Positions 11,426 through 23,680 of a DNA stretch of 64,000 nucleotides are shown here, one piece after another. A model generated the notes under the pieces. The model saw only the letters and a list, made by a program, of their open reading frames with translations, was not told where the DNA came from and made no database searches. How positions within the stretch are numbered: the first letter of the stretch is position 1; every line of letters starts with the position of its first letter. The DNA is from Hansfordia pulvinata (Eukaryota > Ascomycota > Sordariomycetes > Xylariales): positions 682,001 to 746,000 of the forward strand of contig BJKQ01000008.1 in the NCBI GenBank assembly GCA_006538405.1. Direction: 5' to 3'. Both the position numbers and the translations under genes were made by a program.

Positions 11426-14400
11426 GCTGTGGCTGGGCAGGGCTGGGCTGGGCAGGGCAGGGCAAAGAAAAAGAAGTGGGATGGATGGAAGAAGGGCTGT
11501 GCTCACTTACGACTTGACCTGCTGGCGACTGCGTTTTCTCTCGGTGAGGAGATTTGGTGAAAGATGCGAGTGCCTTACGTCCTTCCCTTGCTTATTCTCC
11601 TCCTTCTTCTTCTTGTTTTTCTTTGTTGAGTCTGACTCTTTCTGTCCCGGCCTGAGGTATCGCGATCCGTGGCCATCGTCAGCTTACTTCGCGCCTGGTC
11701 ATGTCTGCCAGGCAGCACACAGAACCAGAGAAGAGACCAGAGACCAGAGACAAAGAACAAGAACAAGGCCAGCAGCACGCCCGTCTGTTCGGTGAACCGA
11801 ACGGGGAGACAGAAGGGCGGCGCCGAGTCGACAAACCTGGCGTCTTCCCTCTCCGGCGCGCGGATTCTCGCCCGATTCAGCCCGGGGAGGGAGGCGCCCA
11901 GTTATACGCCTCCCTAGTGCATCGTGGGGAAAGCAGAGGGGCTATCATCATCTGGGGGCGCTCAAGTTGTAGGTACCGTACCTTATACAGTACACGATAC
12001 GAGTGCGGCGGTTAGGTACTGTTAGCGCTTACATTGGAAGTTGAGGTACCTACGGGCCTGCCTGGGGCCGAGCCGGCCGAGGGGGATCACGTCACATGAC
12101 GAACCAGCAAGCACTATAACCATCGGTACCCAAGCAACCTGTCAACGAGAGCCCCTGGGCTGGTGACAGCCTCTGACAGAAATCGAAATCGATCTGGGCT
12201 GACCGAGCTGCTCGGTGCGGCGCCGGGCGTCGGAAGGAATGGGATGGCGCGCCGATCGCTGTCTGTCCGTCCCCTTGGTTTTTCTTCTCTTCAGTTGACC
12301 GACGCGTGCAAGTATTATACCTAAGGTATAACCAGAGCCATAGATTATGTAGAGCCCTCCCCCCCTCCTTAGTTTTCAGCCCGCCCCCAAATGAGTCTGG
12401 CTGAACGTTCCTCAGGCACGACCGGGATTCGGGTTTGGCCCGAGTCGACCCGACCCGATCCGACAGCGCGCCACGAGACAGGCACAAACTTCGATCGAGG
12501 CCTGCCTGAGGCCACGGCCTAGGTACATACCTACCTTAGCTAGTGCCAACAAGAGGAAGCCCACTATAGACCTCGCCATCCGGGAGGTCGAGCGCCCGAA
12601 ACGGAGCGCTTCGCGACGAGAGCCGGAGAGGGATGATGGGGAGCGAGGAGTAAGTGAGTAAGCTCTCCAACTAGTCGCGGCTTCTTCTTTCTTTTTCGTC
12701 TTCATCTCTTTCATCTCTTCGGAAAGGGCTGACCGGGCCGCCCCTCCCAACTGCAGTCTGCTCGTGGCGTGCGTAACGCCGCGGCCAGCATGCTTCCGGC
12801 TTGCTGGATCCGGCGGGAGGATGAGCTGGGCCGGGTCGCACTCCGAGTCGTCACTCGCTCGACAATCGCAGCTACGAAGAGGTGGCATCCCCAAGGTCGG
12901 GCCAGGTCGGGTAAGGCACATCTTGCCGTACTGCTATGGGGTGGTATAGCGGCCAAATGAGTGATCCGCACATGTGGTGCCCTTCTTTTCGTACAGCACA
13001 TCCGATTTTTTTATTTTTATTGATAAGCACATCCGCTGTTCAGGATCCAAAGCACGCCACGGCTTCACAACAGGATCCAACTGCCCAGTCCTACCAGCCA
13101 GGTGCGTCAGCGGATATACCCAAGAGGAGCGGGACACGCCGCCCGGGTTCCCAGAGGCGGTATGCCTGTTTGCACTATGAAGTGGCAGGTGTTCATCTCG
13201 ACGTTTCCCACCCCCCTGTGATCCCACAAGGTACGACTGGAAAGAAAACCGCATGTGGGATGTTTGTCTCTTGTTGTCCAGCGGCAACAGTCTGTTGAAC
13301 CTCGGTTCCTCTACGGAGGGCAAGCTGGCGAGGACCTGGGGATCCCTCCTCCTCACGCATCCCTGATATGAATATTCTATTGATAGAGTGGTGCTCGTTG
13401 CCCCCCTCACACCGCCGCGAGCGTCCTTCTCTCGCGATCGGCAGAGTCGTGCCTGGCGCTGTGGAAAGTCAATGTCGTGGGGGGGGGTCCTGAGGACTGT
13501 CCTAGAAAATGGAGAAGAGGCAAAAAAAAAAAAAAAGAGGAGAAGTGGGGAGCATGCTGGCGGCCCACAGGGCTGAGAGGCAAAAGTAAAAAAAGAGGCT
13601 GACCAGGAAGAGAGGGGGGGTTTCTTCCTGTGCCTTCAGGGCCAGTCTGGTTCGGGCTGTATGGCCCGGGGGGGCGAACGAGACGGTATGGTATGATGGC
13701 AAATTTGCCAGATTGGACGAGTCAATCTTATTCTTCTTCTCTACGTGGGCTGATCTATGGAAAGCGTTAGGGGCAGTTGAGGGAACTTTTGACATGCAGG
13801 CGATGCCGACGTCGATTATAGTGTATGCCGGGACCATCGGGAACTTTTTTTTGTTTCTTTATTCGGGTCTTGGGCGGGGTCGATATGGAGGAGATGTGTA
13901 GGTAATCAATCAATAGGGCAGGGCATACGCATACTCTTCAAGGCATTGTTGCCCGGGGGGGTTATACCCTGCGACAGACAGCTGCGGGGTCCGCGGCGGA
14001 CGGGACGGGGCAGACTCGAGTGCAGAGCCGCGGCAGCTGCCGACCCGATATCTCCGGGCTCTCTGCCGGCTTGCGGGGCTTGCGGTCCTCCGAGTATGCA
14101 GCCGTCGGTCGATCCAGGTTAGTAGGCACAGGGCAGACAGACCAGATGTGCGGATGGACAGGCATGGCGATGGAAGGCCAGGCAGGGGTCGGGACTCGGA
14201 TCTGGCATACTTGCCCGACTCGGTCCTACGGCGCGACAGCAGACACGCATAGACGATAGGTTAGGTAGGGTAGGTAGAGACTGACTGGCGGACAAGGCCG
14301 TCAGCGCAGAGGTTAGGTACCTACATACCTTACTCGGCGGCTCTGTCCAGCCAACAGCTGACAACCTCTACGCTCTCTCGATTCTGAGAGATCCACAAGC

Positions 14401-14748
14401 GTCCGCATGGATCATGCCACTCACTCCTCAAAGGCAGCAGAGAGAGGCCTGCTTCCTCGCTGTGGTCCAGTTGCCCTTTCCACTCGGGCGGCACTTCTCT
14501 TAGCCGATCCCCCGCGCCAGGTGCACAGCAGACCTCCAGGCTATCCAATGTATGTAAGGTACTTTTAACTTGTACCTTGTGTAAGTTAGGAGTCAGGACC
14601 CAAACCCGAAGCGGACTGAATCGGCGTCAACGGGTGAATCAGCAAGAAAGGTTGGGGCTCCACAGGGCGGCCCCGAACCGAACCCCGCCGCCCCGTTCCC
14701 ATCCCCAATCCTTACCAGGTTACGTACCGTACATACCACCACCTCCCC

Positions 14749-14792
14749 TTCCACATCCACTTCCACATCCACTTCCACATCCACTTCCACAT
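14749..14792. repeat. 12-bp minisatellite
   Basis: The unit TTCCACATCCAC is repeated about 3.6 times without interruption. It lies in intergenic DNA about 430 bp upstream of the Zn2Cys6 gene start. Confidence 0.85.
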
Positions 14793-15119
14793 GCCATGTC
14801 CGTAGCTCGCCCAGAGTGGCAGAGTCCGAGCGGACGACCTTACGAGTAGAGGGTTGTTTGTCTTTGTTTCTCGACGTCTGCCGGCCCGCAGCCCCGCCAT
14901 CTATCAGACTACGTGTACCTGAGAAAAATCACCCGCGGGGGCGAACCCCGAGAGTTCCTGGCTTCGAGCTGTTGCAGTCTTGCTCGTTATAGCCAGCCCA
15001 CACGGCCAAGGCCACGGACGGCCACGGATATACAGGGCCCCTCCCTTTGCTTTTTCATCTCTGCAGCCTCAGGCAGACCACCGCATATACCACAGAGACC
15101 ACAAGCCCGGCAGATGCAG

Positions 15120-15146
15120 ACACACACACACACACTCACTCACTCT

Positions 15147-15187
<41 letters not shown>
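15120..15187. repeat. Compound CA/CT microsatellite in the leader of the Zn2Cys6 gene
   Basis: A (CA)n block, a CT-rich block and a second (CA)n block follow each other directly and end about 30 bases before ATG 15219. The position suggests a pyrimidine-rich 5' leader or promoter element. Confidence 0.85.
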
Positions 15188-15218
15188 CGCAAAGAGCAAC
15201 ATACCAGCAAGAATAGCC

Positions 15219-16166
15219 ATGGAAGACGAGAACAGTGAGTCGATACAGGAAGACAACAAACACTCCCCTCTCTCTGGCTGGGGAAAAAAATGCCAAGACA
15301 GCGATGAGAGAGTAAGGAGAGAGGACAGAGCCGCAGCTGACCGCCTCCTCAGCCACCATCGCGCCCATCTCGTGCGAATCATGCCGCAACAGAAAGTGCA
15401 AGGTGGGGTTTCCTCATGGTTTTCCTCTCATCACTCATCTCTGCGAATGGCTTCGCATCTTCTTCCCCCCCCCCCCCCCCCCCCCCTCCACTCGCGGTTG
15501 GAGACTTCTGCATTATGACATAGATACTGACAATCAGCGCCTCTCTCTCTTTCCCCGCGTTGCAAGAAATCAGTGCGATAGGAAACTGTGAGTCCTTTCC
15601 CCTATCCACCCCACCCCTGTGAATTTTTCCTCATCCTGCGTCCAGAAGTGCTGACCTTGGGCCTTTCCCCGCGTCTCCCCAGCCCGTCATGCTCCCAGTG
15701 CAGGGCTCAAAGAGGCAACTGCGTGTACCCGGAGCAGCACCGAAGGTTAGTTCTGCTCATCACAGCTCGGTTAAATTGTTTCAAGTTTTAATGTTTTCTT
15801 TTTTCCCTTTTTTTGGCCCCGTGGATATTCCCCATCAACCCCCCCCCCCCCCCCTTCTTTCTCGGGACCATCTTACCAAACCCGTCCGTTCTATCGCCGT
15901 CTTCCCCACTGACGCGAGTATAGAGGCCTGCCCGCAGGCTACGTCAGCTCGATCGAGCAGCGCCTGGTGGAGACGGAGAGGGCGCTCTTTGTCGCCCTGG
16001 CCGAGCTGCACCTCCTCCAGAGCCACCACCACCACGACCACGGCAATCACAACAGCAACAACAACAACAGCAACTACTACTACCCGAACCCGTCGTCGTC
16101 GTGGCTGCTCGACGCGGACGCGCTGGCGGACGAGTTTGACCGGAAGAACCACTCGGCGGGAGGAGG

Positions 16167-16198
<32 letters not shown>

Positions 16199-16937
16199 TG
16201 TCTCTGTTCCAGAACAAGGCCTCCGTGTTGGCCGACTGGGCCCGGCACCCGCTGGACGGCGGAGGCGGCGGCTCTTCTTCTTCTGCTGCTGCGGGGGAAG
16301 AGGAGGAGGAGGAGGAGGGCCGGAAGCACCAAGGACACCGCGAGCAGGCGCGGGCGTGGCTGCTGGGCAAGCACGCGGACATCCTGCGGCCATTCGTCAC
16401 CGCTGCCGCCACGGCGTCTTCTTATCCTGCATCTTTTTCTTATTCTTCCTCTGCAGCGCCGCCGCTGCCGCCGCCAACCCCGCGGCGGCGGCCGAGATGC
16501 GCGGCAGCGACGGTGGCGGTGGGAGGACGAGAGGGAGAGGGAGAGGGAGAGGGAGAGGGAGAGGGGGCCACCGCGGCCCTCACCGCCGCTGCCGCTGCTA
16601 TCCTCTCCCACCCCCCCTCCTCCCCTTCGCGCGGCGGGGGCGTCGGGGCGGCGACGCATCATCACCACGCGCTGCCGCTGCTGCATCATCATCACGGGCA
16701 GCAGCAGCAGCAGCAGCAGCAGCATCGCGGGTCTGCGGGGGGAGAAAGACGGATTTCGGTGGTGGTGGTGGTGGTGGTAGTCAAGACGACGATTCTTCGT
16801 CGCTGACTTTTTCGGCGGCGGCGGCATCGTCAACGTCGACAGCACCACCACCACCACCAGCAGCAGTGACGGGAGGGGGCGGTTTCAGCAGCAGGGCGCG
16901 GGCGCTGGCTAGCGAGAAGACGATGATGTATTTTTAG
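15219..16937 (+). CDS. Short Zn2Cys6 binuclear-cluster DNA-binding protein
   Basis: Five exons assemble cleanly: 15219-15234, 15353-15402, 15574-15587, 15683-15745 and 15924 onward. The spliced N-terminus is MEDENTTIAPISCESCRN followed by RKCKCDRKLPSCSQC and RAQRGNCVYPEQHR, with the exact C-x2-C-x6-C-x6-C-x2-C-x6-C spacing of a fungal Zn2Cys6 domain. Three introns split the cluster and its linker. A linker and short coiled coil follow (GLPAGYVSSIEQRLVETERA), as usual in this class. The rest is low complexity (Ser, His, Gly, Gln and Glu/Gly runs) with no fungal_trans domain. The assembled frame stops at 16806 after an odd Val run. One extra G in the run 16737-16742 leads instead into a more protein-like tail ending SEKTMMYF at 16937, giving about 385 aa, and I prefer that end. 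It is a probable sequence-specific transcription factor with unknown targets. Confidence 0.85.
15465..15486. repeat. Poly-C tract of about 22 bases inside an intron
   Basis: An uninterrupted C run lies in intron 2 of the Zn2Cys6 gene. A second C run of about 16 bases at 15839-15854 lies in intron 4 of the same gene. Confidence 0.9.
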
Positions 16938-17796
16938 AGGCTAGTAGATGTAGGTACTTTTAGGTACTATATATCTACTTGGGACTCAGGGGCTTCCATA
17001 CGAGCAGATTGATTGATCTCGAACTACCTACCTGTACCTACCGTATTTCTCTTGCGGATTTCCGTATCGTGCTTGCCCCAAGCTTCACCTGCAGTCCCAC
17101 GTCGTCTGCCGTCCGTAACGCATTCTGGCTTTCAATTCCGGGCAGGTCCCGATTCCGACGTGCCGAGACGCCTACCTACCTACACCCCGTATTAGATATG
17201 GAGGGGCACTATACATACCTAACGGGTAAGCAGCCCTGGTGGTCAGTGTCAACCTTGGGGCCTGGTGCACATGTGTGTATGTGCATGTGCATGTGCATGT
17301 GTGTGTGTGTGTCTAATAAAAGGGTCCCTCGTGGCGGCAGGGAATAATAGTCGTAGTCAGCACGGCGACCGTTGCCACTTGAAGCCGCGACCGACCGCCC
17401 CAACCTACTACCTAAGCTAGTCATCCACCGCGACGTCAGGGACACAGGCACAGACAGACACAGACACAGCAGGGCAGCATGGCTGCTTGTGTCGGGAGTT
17501 ATTGCCTGGCTCGAACGGCGCGAGGGATTCCCCCTCCCCCAAAAGCCAGCGGGAGGGATTTCCGGGCCCCGCGCCCCGGCTCCATCTCCCAACTCACGCC
17601 AGTCCGTCCAGGTCAGGTCAGGTCAAGTCAGGTCAGTCCAGTCCAGTGCCAGTTGTTGCGAGTTGGGTAGCGTGAGCTGATATGTTGATTTCCAGTTAGT
17701 CGCACTCCTGCGGCGCTCACCGAATCAAGCTCTATGCGTCGACCGCCAGCCCGCCTGCGCCTGGTGTCTTCTGTCGTCAGCAGCCTCCTCCCCCTC

Positions 17797-17828
<32 letters not shown>

Positions 17829-18651
17829 TCCTCCATACTGCAAGCGGCTTAGATTCTGCGCGCAACCTACCGAAGGGACTCGGAGGCGGGCCAGGCAGGA
17901 TACACGCGCGCGCGCGCAAGATATGAGTGGCTACCTAGAGTCTTGGGTACATTAGTTAGTTCTGAGTAGGCCGCGACTCTGTGTGTAGTAGGTAGCGAAT
18001 GACCTTATGTACCTAATTGAACGATACTGTACGTACAACATTGAACCCACCGTATATGTACGAACGAGTATCAGACCAACTCCGAAAATGGAAGTAACCG
18101 AACTCCCAACTATAACCTTAGGAAGGCACGTGGTACGTACTGCGAGGTTGTAGTCCTCGGGCGCGCGGCTTCCCAGTCCCATGTGGTGGTGGTGGTGGTG
18201 GAGTGTACGAGTAGTAGTAGTAGTAGCAGTAGCAGTAGTAGTAGGAGTACTCGCAATAGCAGTAGCATCACTATCAGCTCCGCGCTGGCCTCCCAACTCC
18301 GTCTCTCGCGGGATCGGGCTTCCCAGCTATTCATTAGGTGGTAGGAGGTAGGTAGGTATGTATTAAACTGGAACTTCTGATTAGATCGGAACCTGGTCCT
18401 GAGGCCTACGACTATCCGCTCTCCGGCCCTCATAAACACCCACGGCCGCGCTGCTTTCATCGACATCTTTCCTCTTCTTACCGATAGTACTTATTACATA
18501 CATACCTACCTACCTACCACCCCAAGGCAACTTGGTACGACGCTTGCAAGTCGCCGACACGGCCACAACCGACACGGGTCTCATTTTCCACTCCTTCTCC
18601 TTTTCCTTTCCTTCTCTTTTTGTCTGGTTTCTACAACAGAAGCCGGCCGTG
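16938..18651. other. Intergenic region between the two transcription-factor genes
   Basis: About 1.7 kb rich in TAGGTACCTA-like words (16955-17050, 17165-17180, 17990-18060, 18340-18360, 18500-18520). It also has TGCATG/TGTGTG repeats at 17270-17310, a CCG triplet run at 17797-17828 and a (CGCG)n run near 17905. I looked here for a missing zinc-cluster exon of the downstream regulator and saw no C-x2-C-x6-C pattern in any frame. Confidence 0.45.
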
Positions 18652-21600
18652 ATGGACCAGACACGACCCCCACAGGACTGGACGGCGCAGTTCGCCCGGG
18701 TCGCGCGCGAGTCCACCACCGCCCGCGGCATTCACGGCGGCGGCAGCGCCAGCGCCGACCCGCACCTTCCTCCCAAGAAGCGCAAGTACGACGACGGGGC
18801 AGCCACCACCGCTCTGTCGTCGTCGTCGTCGTCATTCCTCTCCACATCGTCACCGCCATCTAACAACCAAAAAACGTCGCCAGCGACGACGTTTAGCGGC
18901 AGCAGCAGCAGCAGTAGCAGAAGCAGAAGCTCCGGGGGGTCAGAAGGGTCGCTCAAAGCGGCGGGCAGCAGCAGCGGCAACACCACTACCACCACCACCA
19001 CCACCACTGCCGTCACTACGACCACGCCATCGCCGTGTGTCAAGGACGGCGACAGCATCGTGCGGAGGGTAAACGAGGTCTTATTGGGCAGCCGTCGTCG
19101 CCATCGTCGTCATCGTCCATCTCGTCGGTCCCGTCGGCTTGGTGGGGTCCACGATGCTGTCAATGACGATGAAGACAAAACGGCGACGGCAGACCGGAGA
19201 AACAGCCACGACGGCCACGACGACGACCACGACTACGAGGACAGGGATGAGGACAGAGGCGACAGCGGCGACAGCGGCGATGAGGACAGAGATGACGACG
19301 ACCCCGACAGCGCAAACGACCCCCGATGCGTGCTCAGCGACGGGTACCGGCTGGACGGGGAGGCGCTGGAGTACGGCAGCTCGGCGTCGCCGACGGCGGT
19401 CGAGTCGCTGTGGAAGGCGGGCGAGGTGGCGGCCATCGCGGACCGGGTGGCGTTCGAGGACCTGGTCGAGTGGTCCAGCAGCTTCTTCGAGAACTGGCAC
19501 CCCATCATGCCGGGCCTGTCGGGCCCGGCCATCCTCGACGCCTTCGACCGCATCGCCAGCGCCGGCGCCTCGACCCTCCCGCCCGCCGACCTGCTCGTCG
19601 TCCGCTCCGTCCTATCCACATCGCTGGCCGACAACCGCCAGCTGTGCCGGCCCCTGCCGCCCGTGCCCCTCAACCTCGTCTTCGCCAGCCGCGCCCACCT
19701 CTACGACTCGCTGCAGCGCGCCCACTTCGGCGCCATCTCCCTCGACCAGATCCGCGCCGCCCTCGCCGCCCAGACCTACCTGATCTCCATGTCCCTCTTC
19801 ACCAGCGCCTCCAAGTCCTCCGCCCTGCTGCTGCGCTCCTGCTTCCGCCTGCGCCTCAACGAGTGCCCCGGCCGGTCCGCCGCCATGTCCGCCGCCGAGG
19901 CCGAGGCCCGCAAGCGGCTGTGGTGGACCATCTACATCCAGGAGGTCCTCATCTCCCACCACCTCGGCGTCCCCTTCACCATCCGCCCCAGCGACATGGA
20001 TGTTTGCCTGCCCGACCGCGAGCTGCACGACGCCAACCCGGAGAGGAACGCCGTGCTGGAGAGCGAGGGTGAGTCTTGTCTTTCTTCTCCTTCTCCTTCT
20101 TCTTCTTCTTCTTTCCACATGAATAAAGGAAGGAAGCATCAGTACAGGACAAAATGATTGTTATCATCATCATGTAGCTGACAGAAAATAGCCAGCCACC
20201 TCTTCCTCCTCTCCCTCACCGCCCAGCACGCCCAGATCCAGCCCAACATCCTCGAGCTGCGCAACCGCCAAGCCTTCTGCGGTGGCGCCGGCTCCGACGA
20301 GCTCGGCGCCTACATTGTCCAGCAGTTGGCCCACTGCGGCACCGAGGTCGACCGCGAGCTCGAATCGTACTGCCGACAGGAGGAAGAGGCAGCGGCGGCG
20401 GCCGCCGCTGCAGAACGAGGGCAAGCCACTCGGAGCAGCATCGACAGCAACAACAGAAGCGGCAGCATCGACAGCAGCAGCAGCAGCAGCCGGCCCAACA
20501 AGAGCCTCGTGTCCCCCGCGTGGGCGTCATTCCTGGGCCTGGCCTCCAACACCATGATCATCGAGCTCAACATGCCGCTGATCAACAAGCAGGGGGCCGC
20601 CGCCGCCGCCTTCAGCCCCGCCGCCCTCGAGGCCTGCATCGACAGCGCCGAGACCATCATCGCGGCGGGCCACAGCTTCCTGCGCCGCCAGGCCCCCGGC
20701 CAGCCCTGGCCCGCCGTCTCGGGCTACCTCACCGTCTGGCCCATGATTCCCACCGTCCTGTGGGGCTGCTGCTACGTCCTGCTGTACGCCGCCATCGAGG
20801 GCGAGGTCACGGCCGCGTGGGCTTACGAGTATGTTGTCTCTATCTTTTTCTTCTTTTTTTTTCTTATATCACCCCTTATATCACCTCCCTATTGTAAAGA
20901 ACATTCACTGACAGACACAAAAAACAGCTACACCCTCCGAGCCCTGGAGATCCTGGACCGCACCTCGGTCCGCGGCACCGGCCTCGCCCCCGAGACGCGC
21001 CGCTGCCTCGAGAAGCTGCTGCCGGGCCTGCGCGCCCTCGTCGCCCGCCAGGAGCAGGGCCGCCCAACGCCCGCGCCCCACCACGACGGGCCCCAGCATC
21101 ACCACCACCACCACCACCACCACCACCCCCAGCAGAGTGAGAGTCCGACGGGTTCCCCCTCGCACAACGACGACCACGACGAGACGATGGCCCCTCAACA
21201 TCATCATCAAATCCGGCAGCAGCACCACCAAGAAGCCGCTGAGGACCTAGACGCCGCCATATACCGCCACCACGATCACAACCATCACAGGCAAGGTCTT
21301 GCCACGCCCCCCTTCGAGGGCGCCTACGAGGTCGGCTACAGCGGCTGCATCGTCCAGCAACAGCTGCAGCAGCAGCAGAGTCACCAGCCTCAGCAACAAA
21401 GCCACCACCTGGCCCCCGCAGAGTACATTGCCCACGAGGTGTACATAGGGGGGCCAAGAGGCTATGACAGCGACGCCGCCATGTCCTCCTCCACTCCTCC
21501 TCCTCCTCCTCTCCTGCAAGCAGGCTACGACGGGGTTGCCGAAGAGGACTTTGCGCGGGCGTGGAGCGTCGAGCAGCCGCCGCCACCGCCGGGTAGTATA

Positions 21601-21948
21601 AGCCACCACCACAACGCCGAGTTCTACGGTGCAGCCCAGCAGCAGCACCACCAGCAGGTGTACGACGACGCCGGGCCGTTGTTCGTCGTCGCCGACCCGT
21701 ACGCCGTCGGCGGCGGCGGCGGGCACCCTCCTCACCACGACATGCACCAACACCAACACCACCACCAACACCAGCGGGAGCTGCAGCACTGGGGGCTTGC
21801 GGCCGGGGTCGGGGCCGTCATCGATGAGGCGACGTACCATCACCAGCAGCACCAGCAGCACCAGCAGCACCCGGCCAAGGTGTTTGCCGCCGCGGGCGGG
21901 GTGAGCGGGTACCACGACCACCACGGCGCGTGGTCGTGGCCTGGTTGA
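18652..21948 (+). CDS. Fungal-specific transcription-factor domain (fungal_trans) protein without a zinc cluster
   Basis: Exons 18652-20068, 20192-20828 and 20928-21948 join in frame to 1024 aa. Residues 1-280 are disordered and Ser-, Thr- and Asp-rich, with a basic PPKKRKY motif near residue 40 that fits a nuclear localisation signal. The middle homology region begins near WHPIMPGLSGPAILDAFDR (about 282) and includes the hallmark RKRLWWTIYIQEVLISHHLG (about 420) and VPFTIRPSDMDVCLPD. Helical repeats continue to about residue 650. The C-terminus is a long His/Gln/Pro-rich probable activation region with a run of about 10 His. Introns have branch sites GCTGAC and ACTGAC. The second intron (99 nt) is in frame and stop-free. 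No Zn2Cys6 motif exists in the protein or just upstream, unusual for this domain. A TTG-initiated extension to 18532 is possible but unlikely. Confidence 0.85.
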
Positions 21949-22507
21949 TGGGGTACGTAAGGGGTGAACAAAGTGGGCTCTATTCTTTCTTGTCTTTCTT
22001 TTCTCAAGTTTATTCTTCTTGAGTCGGGAGTCGGTGGGGTTTTTTGATTACCAGCGAGCAATGATACCAGCGGGACAGGAAATGACCGCAAGACGGGGTA
22101 AAGGGGGGGGGCGGGGGGGTTGGACATGGTGTTGAGCATCGCATTGGAAAGGCGTCAAAGGGTAGCATGAGAAACTGAGGAGACGAGGCTCCATTGCAGT
22201 CTGAGTGATGAAGAAGATGAGGCTCCATTGCAGTCTGAGTGATGAAGAAGACGAGGCTTCCGTGTAGTATGAATGAAGAAGAAGACAAGGCTTCCCTGTG
22301 AACACTTGGTTAATGTCGACAAAGGTGCCAGTATTGTCGAACCGTACAGGGGCAATTGAGACTGTCTTGCATGTGGACGAAAACCCAGGTATCACAGAAA
22401 AGGGAGCCCCAGAGAGCAATGCTCTATCGTTTCCATGTCGACGGCACGCAACCTCCCCCATCTCTCTTCTCTCTTCTCTCTTTCTCTTTCTCTTTATTCC
22501 ATCTCCC
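21949..22507. other. Shared 3' region of two convergent genes
   Basis: The regulator (+) and the superoxide dismutase (-) converge here, so both terminators must lie within about 560 bases. The region contains a G-rich tract at 22105-22119, a 34-bp minisatellite at 22185-22305 and a CT-rich tract at about 22460-22495. Confidence 0.5.
22185..22305. repeat. 34-bp minisatellite, three full copies plus part
   Basis: Three units start at 22185, 22219 and 22253, and a partial unit starts at 22287. Each begins GAGGCTCCATTGCAGTCTGA or a variant and ends in a GAAGAAGA-type purine stretch. The first two copies are nearly identical and the third has diverged. It lies between the stops of two convergent genes. 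Confidence 0.85.
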
Positions 22508-23318
22508 CTAAATGCTCGCCCTCAGCCCCCGAAACACATCCTCCCGGCCGCCGACGAACCTCTCCTCGGCGACGCGCCAGTTGAGGACGGCCCAGACGTT
22601 CTCGACGTACGCGGCCTTGCCGTTGAGGTACTGGAGGTAGTAAGCGTGCTCCCACATGTCGACGCCTAGGATGGGCCTCAGCCCGCCCCCGACGACGGCC
22701 TCCTGGTTCGCCGTGGTCTCGACCCTCAGATTCCCCGTCCCTTCCTCGAGCACCAGCCACCCCCACCCGCTGCCCTGGATCCCCAGCAGCGCCGCTCCGA
22801 ACGCGGCCCGGAACCCCTCCAGGCTTGCCCAGGTCGCCTCGATGGCGGCCCTCAGCTTGGGCGCGGCGGAGGCGTCCGGGGAGGCGTCCGGGGAGGTCGG
22901 CGGGGACAAGCCCTCCCAGAACAGGGTGTGGTTGATGTGCCCGCCCCGTTGAACCGGATCGCGGGGATCTGCGCCGCGGCGTCGGCCAGGCCCGCGGGGG
23001 ACCCGCCAGCGGCCGCCGCAGAGGAGGCCTCCAGCGCCTTGTTCAGGTTGCTCACGTACGCCGCGTGGTGCTTCGAGTGGTGCAGCTCCATGATCTGGGC
23101 CGAGATGCTGGGTTCGAGGGCCTGAAGGGGGGGGAGGGTTAGCTTTGGAGGTCCAAATAACAAGGGAGGGAGGGGGAAGAGAGAGAGAGGCACGATGAAT
23201 CGTGCGATATGCGCGTGTGCGGCGAGGACTTTTGACAGAAGAGAGAGGGGGGGGGGGGGGGGGCTTTTTCTCGACTCACATCGTATGCGTAAGGCAGAGG
23301 CGGCAGCGTGTAAGACAT
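22508..23318 (-). CDS. Mn/Fe superoxide dismutase, probably cytosolic manganese type
   Basis: Exon 1 (23318-23280) encodes [13 protein letters not shown]. After a GT-AG intron containing a 17-base G run, exon 2 (23121-22508) carries the rest. It disproportionates superoxide to hydrogen peroxide and oxygen. Metal ligands are visible: His in [13 protein letters not shown] (H27), His in [12 protein letters not shown] (about H78), and Asp and His in [18 protein letters not shown], followed by [11 protein letters not shown] typical of the family. Adding one base to the CCCC run at 22944-22947 joins the two frames and restores the conserved GGGHINH. The length is then 217 aa. There is no mitochondrial presequence before the mature N-terminal motif, so a cytosolic location is more likely than matrix. 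A small Ser/Ala/Gly insertion lies between the first two helices. Confidence 0.92.
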
Positions 23319-23519
23319 GGTGGGCGGCGAGTTCGGCCAAGGTGTCGGTGTCGTGCTTGGCTCTCTTGCTTTGTTCGTTCTGGGATATACGGTGTTTTTT
23401 TCTTTCTCTGGTTCGTGATACAAAGTATGATGATATTTATTCTTTTAGGCAAAAAAGCACGAGACTCTTGATGGTACGAGTAGGATGGACAGATTGAGAG
23501 ATTCGAAAAACAAAAAAGA

Positions 23520-23553
<34 letters not shown>

Positions 23554-23639
23554 CGACACATTACCCCTCGAGGACCTGTCCGTCCGTGTCACATCCATCC
23601 CACCGCGGGGTCAACCCGTCTGCCCGTCTGCTCGTCTGT

Positions 23640-23680
23640 CTGCTGTCTGTCTGTCTGTCTGTCTGTCTGTCTGCCTGTCT
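23640..23680. repeat. TGTC tetranucleotide microsatellite
   Basis: TGTC repeats run for about 40 bases in the promoter region of the superoxide dismutase gene, after a GA run at 23521-23552. Confidence 0.9.

Larger units (their letters stand above)
11426..15218. other. Intergenic region, no gene found
   Basis: About 3.8 kb of promoter-like DNA with many TAGGTACC/TACCTAGG-type words (for example near 12005-12050 and 12520-12540), A and G homopolymers near 13450-13620, and a 12-bp minisatellite at 14749-14792. Open frames up to about 169 codons on the minus strand (12412-12921) have no family features. A CA/CT microsatellite at 15120-15187 immediately precedes the next start codon. Confidence 0.5.

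Noticed and set aside
15219..21948. A biosynthetic gene cluster around the regulator genes
   Set aside because: Neighbours are a dismutase, a lone hydrolase and structural proteins; no polyketide, peptide or terpene synthase is present.
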